Shown one piece after another: positions 58,294-64,000 of a DNA stretch of 64,000 nucleotides; position 1 is the stretch's first letter, and every line of letters starts with the position of its first letter. A program made the position numbers and the translations under genes. The notes below the pieces were generated by a model. That model had not been told where the DNA came from and searched no databases. It saw nothing but the letters and a program-made list of their open reading frames with translations. The stretch is from Ophiostoma sp. CBS 140.51 (taxonomy: Eukaryota; Ascomycota; Sordariomycetes; Ophiostomatales; Ophiostomataceae), in the NCBI GenBank assembly GCA_029298735.1, contig JANSLP010000032.1:124001-188000 (forward strand), read 5' to 3'.

Positions 58294-60720
58294 TGACTTC
58301 CACAAAATCCTTAAGGTGTTTTCCGCCGCAAACTCGCACCTAGAAATGAACCGTTGGAGTAATCGCCAGCGCGAAGAGCAAATCGACGGCAGAACCGGGC
58401 AGACGCTACGGGTAGAACGACACTTCGAAGCTTCTGAGATCACAAGGCAGGGGCGAATGTGGCAGTCTGGAAGCCATTTGCGTTACTTTCTCTCTGAGAA
58501 TTAAAACAGACTGATGCTATGGGTGGGAAGCAATGAGCCAGTTTTCCTAAAATACTAGTATTACTGCGTCGGAGTCAAGTATCTGATGCTCTGCAACGTA
58601 GAATAATAAGGTGAGGTTGACTTTATAAGGTGGATACAAGCACGAAAACCAGGTGAATACCAAAGGACGCGCCCGACATCGCGGGACGCCCCCAAGAAAA
58701 GAAAGTTTCGTTCTGATGAGAAGATCCGCCGGTGCCTCTTGTCTGTCATTTTGCTTTTTTGTGCTAGTCGTTTTCCTTTGGAAGCTGGTGAGTGGGTTCT
58801 GGACAGTGAACTTGGGACTTGAGACTGAGAGAGTGATGTGGTGTGGATCAAAAAATAATGATATGGGGGCTCCAATGTGGCCCCGTGCAAGATGCAGCGT
58901 CCAAATTGAGTGTGGTGGCTCCATCTGCCACGCCCGCCCCCTTCCTCCCCTCTTCCTCGTCCCCTCCCGTCACTGCACGCTGGTTGATTCACTTGGAATG
59001 CAAGGTAATTGGCGGCGTCGATGAAGGTCGGGCCAAGCTGAAATACTTTTCGATGGTGAGGCGTCTGAAAACAGTACCCAAGTATGAAATCAATGTTTAC
59101 TTTGTGGGATGACTGAGGAGAAGAATCAAATATTTAGAAACAAGTAAGGAGAAGACAGACGGAAGAAGTAAAGAATAAGAACCCCGAAAAGAATCACAAA
59201 GCACAGCCAAAACGTATGCATTTGCGGGAGCACAGACGGGAGGGATGGCTGCCAGGATTCACCCGGACAGGCGGTGGCCAGTACCAGAAAGCGTTGGAAC
59301 GTCGCACGCAGAGACCAATCAGTGGTCAAGGGGTGTCTTTGATGGGGAAAAGACTCGACAAAGACACGAGAGGGAAAGAAAGGACGGTGATGATGAGATG
59401 AGTGACGGAGAAGAAGAGAAGAAGAAGAAAGCAAAACACCGAATGATCTGAAAACGAGCGCGGTCGGACGACTCGGACGATGCGAGCGTGAAAAACGGAC
59501 TTTGGGCAACAGTCAGACAGAACACTTCACAGGAGGGATAGGCAACGACGGGTCATGATGTTAGCTGTAAAGTATTCGTTATTTCTGCCTGGGGGCCGTA
59601 AAAAAAGACATTGCTTCCGTCATCGTGACTGCAGCCACGTTCTCATTAGTTTCCAGAAATGTTGCTTTGATTCATACGCACAACTTGTATGTTTAGCTAC
59701 GTAGATGTAAGAAATCGTGTGCATTATGGACTGTAAAGGGAAACAAAGAAGTCTACGAAACGGGGCAAACAATGCTGCCAGGGCAGATGAAGTCGTCTGG
59801 GCACGCATACGCCGCATTTGTTTCCCGAATTTTACGCCGCCTTAGCCTCCGTTCCCCTTCTTTTCGGCTCCTGTTCAAGGAGGGTGGGCGAGAGATTAAC
59901 TAGGCAAGGGGCAGGCCGCCGGGCACCTTGTGAACGAGCCTGAAGCTCAGCCTTGTGCTGAAGTTGCCCATTGTTTGGAAAGGCATCCATGCCTTGGATT
60001 GTTCATGGGAAACGCCCTACTGTGAACTCGTTGTTAGCAGCATATCTTGCCTCGTACATGCCTTATTTTCGATGCAAACACCTGCGCCGCCTCATGTTTT
60101 TGTGCATATCTCAGTCAAACCGTTAGCACCTTTAGTCTGTTCAAGCGGACAGGAAAGGAGCACTCTTAAGGCAAAGTAGAAATATTCATATTCGTACGCT
60201 GCACACACAGACACAGAAGCAAACAAACAGAAGCAAGGAGCAGCGAAAAAGGTAGGAGCGACAGGAATACAAAACGCACTTGCCTCTTTCTGCAAAAGAA
60301 GTCGTTTTGAATATCTGACTGACTCGCACCTTTCCCCATTATTCAAAATCAGAAGAAGGTTCGAAGTTCAGAAGGAAGGAGCGCCCTCACGTCTGTTCAT
60401 GAGCTTGCGCAGTTCTGTGGTGAGGGGAGCAAAAGAGCAATGGGGCATGAGGCTAGACAGGGGTCACTCGCGCGTGTGGATCACGCTTGCCTCCAAACGG
60501 GTTTTCGTGGACTGCCTATCTCGTTTTGCGTGCTTCCTTCCTTTTTGCCTTTCCGTGCTGAATTTGCTGGGGGCTTTTGAATTTCGCTCGAGAAAAAGGA
60601 GCCTGCAGAGTATGATTGCGATGGCATGCGACATCCCTTGCCTACCTACACAGTTGACGCCAGATGGGCGATGCGCGCATCGGACAAGGGACTGGTGCTG
60701 CAGGCAGTCTTCTTGAAGAA

Positions 60721-60744
60721 ACAGGAGACAGGAGACAGGAGACA
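60721..60744. repeat. 7-bp tandem repeat ACAGGAG, about 3.5 copies
   Basis: There are three perfect copies followed by ACAG, in purine-rich noncoding sequence. Confidence 0.7.
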
Positions 60745-63700
60745 GAAGAAACAAACAACCAGACATGACGCCTCGAGACCACGAGCAGAAAAACAGACCG
60801 AAAGAACCAGGCCATGCGGGCATGAGAAATAAATGACCTGCCCACCCTCTCTGTTCTCTCTTATTGCGTCTTTTACTCTTCTTGCTTGTGGCCTGTTATG
60901 TCCATTCTGTGTGTCTCTCTAGCCGTCAACAGGTCCCATTCTGTCAACTGCCTACCCCCTTACGTGGCCTCGAGAATTCCAGAGGCAGGGCTCGTGTACC
61001 GACTGATATGAGTTTAAAATGGTCACCATACACGTTATTTCTACAAGCCTTCGCTGTCCCCAAGGAAAGGATTCTTCACGACAGATAGGCGACAACGACC
61101 ACTCGAAAAGATTACGAAGGGAGACGTGAACTCAAAAAAATGAGAGCCCGGCGCAAGACCCATGCACAATTGGCCAACTTCGGCCTGGCCAGGCGAAAAA
61201 CCACAGCCCATCGCACTCTTTTCTTCACCCACACCCTCCTGCCCCCATCCCGTGCACTGGGTTTTTTTTCTCTCTCTTCTTTTCTGTGAGAACCGGACTG
61301 GGTGGGTAGACAGGGGCCAGGTAAGGCAGGCCAGGGGGTCCACCTTGCAACACACCCCCTGGTCGATACAAACTGTTTTCGTGGCGGTACAAGGAGTTGC
61401 CCCTGTCGTGCTACGGCAGAAAATGTACTTGATACATTGGCAGAACTCCAACAGAAACGGGTGTTGTCTGTCCCAGAAACAACATCGATCCTGCCCATGC
61501 TCGACAGCGTATGATTCCGAAAGCCAAAAGCCGAGAGGTAAAAGTATCGTTGTCGACCACCATCTGGGCATTGCTGTCGTTGTTCATTGTTGTCATCGTC
61601 GTACAAAATAGCTTTGCCGAGGGACGCAGAGAGTCAATCGTTGGCAGCAGGGGCTTTCCTTTCTCAGAAACTTCTTTTCCGTGTGGACGCAAACCCAAAT
61701 CCACGCGAAAGAACAAACGCACCAGGAAGAGAGACAATGTGCGTATAAAATTCGTAAATACCGGTGTTCTTGTGTCCGACAGACAAGCACACCGACAGAC
61801 CTCCCAGCCGGCGACCGTCCCTCGTGGGAGCCATTATTCAGTTCTCTTTTTTCCTTTCCTAATCCTTCCTTATTTTGCTTATGTTCATGCCAGTTGAAGC
61901 TCCCCACCAACATACCACAGAAACAACTTCCTTTCTCTCTCCCCTCCCCTTCTTGTATATCTCACACAAGCTGTGACACTTCTCTTTCTGTCTTGCTCGT
62001 CCCCCGTTCTGGCCGTCTCTTGCCCACGCTTCCCGCCACCTGTCTTTCCTCCTCTGTTTCTCTCCTGCCCAATTTAGCCTGTCAGCGCAACGATGAGAGA
62101 CAGGAAGACGGATCTTGTGTAATATAACAATAAAGCATCGTACTATAGGTGCTCAACGGGATAATATAGTATTCATACATAAGAAAAGGAGAAAAAGGCA
62201 AAACCCAGTATCTCTCTCAGTTCAGTTACAAAGAAGCAGTCAACGAAGGTATCTGCTATTTTCCCGTATCCTTATATTTCCTTTCTTCCTTTTCAGGCCC
62301 ATCTAAACTTGAACAATAAAGGATCACACTGATGAATAAGTTTGTACTCTTGTGCCCCAAGCCTGTAAGTATCCTGTTGCAAAGTACGAAGCACTGTGGT
62401 CGGTCGTGCTGTCTCTTCTTCGTTATGGCCCCGCGTGACAGCCCCCATGTTCCTCCCCCTGTCTTGGTTTTTCCCGGCCCGGCTACAAACCGTCTCCCAG
62501 AGTGGGTTTCCCGTGGCGCGTCTCTGTTGAATAGCTGTTGCGTCTTTTTTGTGTTGTGATTTGCAGACTACTTGGATGTTTCTGAGGGAAGGCATGCTGG
62601 CCCAAAATACCTCGTCAAAGTCTCATTAAAGTGAAAGATTTTGTCGGAAGCGAGACGTTGATAAAGTTCGGATGGAAGAAGGCATCCGCCCATAGGGGAA
62701 GGAAGAGATTAATAAAAAAAGACGAGAGAAAGATTAGACGAAAGGGCGAGGAACTGAACATCCAGTCCAACGGTCCCAAGAGACGGGCAACCGTCACTTG
62801 TTTCCATGGTTGGCTTTATTCAACTATTGCAAGAGACAACTTCAACATTCAAACGATTTTCCAACAGCCTCGACTAACCTTCAGATTGATTGAACGCAGT
62901 AATTTAATTGATTATTGTCGTATTCCTCCTTTGTTCCGAAGAGCGAAGTCCGAAGAAGGAATGTTTTGTGTGCTTTGGATTTTTTTCTTCTCAACTCTCA
63001 ACGTTGAGAATCTTCGACTCTCAAGTTTAACCAGCAAGTCGCACAGGGGTAGTCGCCTGTCCCTTGTCGTGCCACCCTAGCCTTGATCCAATCGCTGCCC
63101 CATCTGACCCTTTTTGGCCTCTGAGGCGGTCCTTTTGAGCTGTATCCATGTCCCAGCTTGCCTCTGCGTGCATGATTGGCCCACGCCTCCTTCCTCTTCA
63201 GCTGGTTCTGGTGCTGCATTTTGCATGGGGAAGGCCTCCCACCTTCAGCCCCGTCAGTTCTTCTCTTGGGATATTTATTTTCTTCCTCCAGATCCCGCCC
63301 TATGAAGTTTATTACGCCTTGTTGATCTTGTAGCCACAATTTGGCCTTAAGCTTGCAGCTATGTCGGTGAGTAATGAAGAGCTTGCAAGACGATAGGCCG
63401 GCGATCAGACACGGAGCGTTGTATCAAGAGCCCGCAAGGACAAGAAAGACGAGACGAATCGGTTCTTGGCAAAGACTCGAGGTGAGTGACGGGAAAATAG
63501 ACCAGAAAAACGACAGGCATGCTTCCAGTCTCTACGACGAACAGACGATTGTCGACACACCCTCATCCCACCATCGCCATTGCATCTTGCAGTTCCGGGC
63601 GATCTCGTGCGTAATTCGAGTGCAGGGATGAGGCATACCGAGAAAAGAGATTTCGTGGGTGATAAAGAGGAATAGAGGATGGAAAGAATACAGCTTCAGA

Positions 63701-64000
63701 AGGTAGACAGAATAGTACTTCTTGGCCTTTGTTTTGCGGGAGTTTTCATATTTATATTAAAGAACTGATGAGAAAAAGAAGAAAAAGTGTCAGCACAACA
63801 ACCGTGCAGGAAAAACGTGCGGAAAACGTGCGCCGGCCTCAAGATGGGTGCGTCCATGTACTTAAGAAATCCAATATTCAAAAGAGAAGTACCGCTCGCA
63901 AATCAATAGAGGTACATGGCCCAGAACATGGACATTACGGATCCTTGGCAATGCATCTTTCAGAAAAAATGCTACACAGGAAATGGATGGTCGTCGACGC

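Larger units (their letters stand above)
55166..64000. other. 8.8-kb right flank without a recognisable gene
   Basis: From 55.2 to about 56.8 kb the plus strand is strongly purine-rich, so the MED15 sense strand is pyrimidine-rich, as expected of its leader and promoter. Short ATG-started frames occur there, for example at 55394 on the minus strand. The rest (57-64 kb) mixes AT-rich and pyrimidine-rich blocks, with short tandem repeats at 58269-58293 and 60721-60744. No frame shows a recognisable domain, plausible splicing or conserved composition. Confidence 0.45.

Noticed and set aside
1..64000. A biosynthetic cluster, defence island or CRISPR array
   Set aside because: Genes are unrelated housekeeping functions on mixed strands. 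There are no backbone synthases, no direct repeats with unique spacers, and no integrase or transposase signature.

Overview
The window looks like chromosomal DNA of a filamentous ascomycete, most likely a Sordariomycete. The introns are short (about 60-190 nt), with GT..AG ends and CTRAC-type branch sites close to the acceptor. Coding regions favour G or C in the third codon position. Most genes are housekeeping genes conserved across ascomycetes. An Ophiostomatales or Sporothrix-like source is a weak guess from overall style only. There are 13 supportable protein genes, none clearly cut by a window edge. I saw no operon, secondary-metabolite cluster, CRISPR array, rRNA, recognisable tRNA or intact transposon.

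Layout, left to right: an ERF4-type palmitoyltransferase subunit (-, 0.44-2.3 kb); a conserved multi-membrane-segment protein of unknown function (+, 4.9-7.05 kb); a gene-free 8.6-kb interval (7.05-15.68 kb); a TM7S3/TM198-domain membrane protein with a signal peptide and a roughly 900-residue tail (+, 15.68-19.62 kb); a GFA/CENP-V-fold protein lacking the catalytic cysteine motif (+, 20.96-21.89 kb); an intracellular GH1 beta-glucosidase (+, 24.22-25.73 kb); an acyl-CoA synthetase-like enzyme (+, 26.74-28.68 kb); a NIPA-type Mg2+ transporter (-, 29.33-31.95 kb); a conserved fungal protein of unknown function (+, 33.11-34.70 kb); exportin-T/LOS1 (-, 35.62-38.97 kb); the FACT subunit POB3 (-, 40.52-42.59 kb); an orphan gene in an AT-rich island (+, 44.12-45.43 kb); a WHI5/NRM1-type G1/S repressor (-, 46.32-47.45 kb); Mediator subunit MED15 (-, 49.37-55.17 kb); and finally 8.8 kb without a recognisable gene.

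The genes do not form one pathway. Several act in gene expression: FACT in nucleosome handling, MED15 in activator-dependent transcription, LOS1 in tRNA export, and the WHI5/NRM1 protein in G1/S transcription. Others act at membranes (ERF4, NIPA, the TM198-like protein) or in carbon metabolism (GH1, acyl-CoA ligase).

The points most worth a second look are these. (1) A stretch of about 1.6 kb with no ATG in any frame lies on the sense strand upstream of and inside the ERF4 open frame. (2) The GFA-fold protein keeps the structural zinc cysteines but has lost the catalytic set. (3) The AT-rich island at 43.1-46.2 kb carries an orphan gene preceded by a tandem hairpin repeat with a compensatory base-pair change and by a pair of AGTCACGTG boxes. 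(4) An ACGCGT element lies just upstream of the WHI5/NRM1-type gene. (5) Two gene-free intervals of more than 8 kb lie upstream of the TM198-like and MED15 genes. I found no convincing new multi-gene system.
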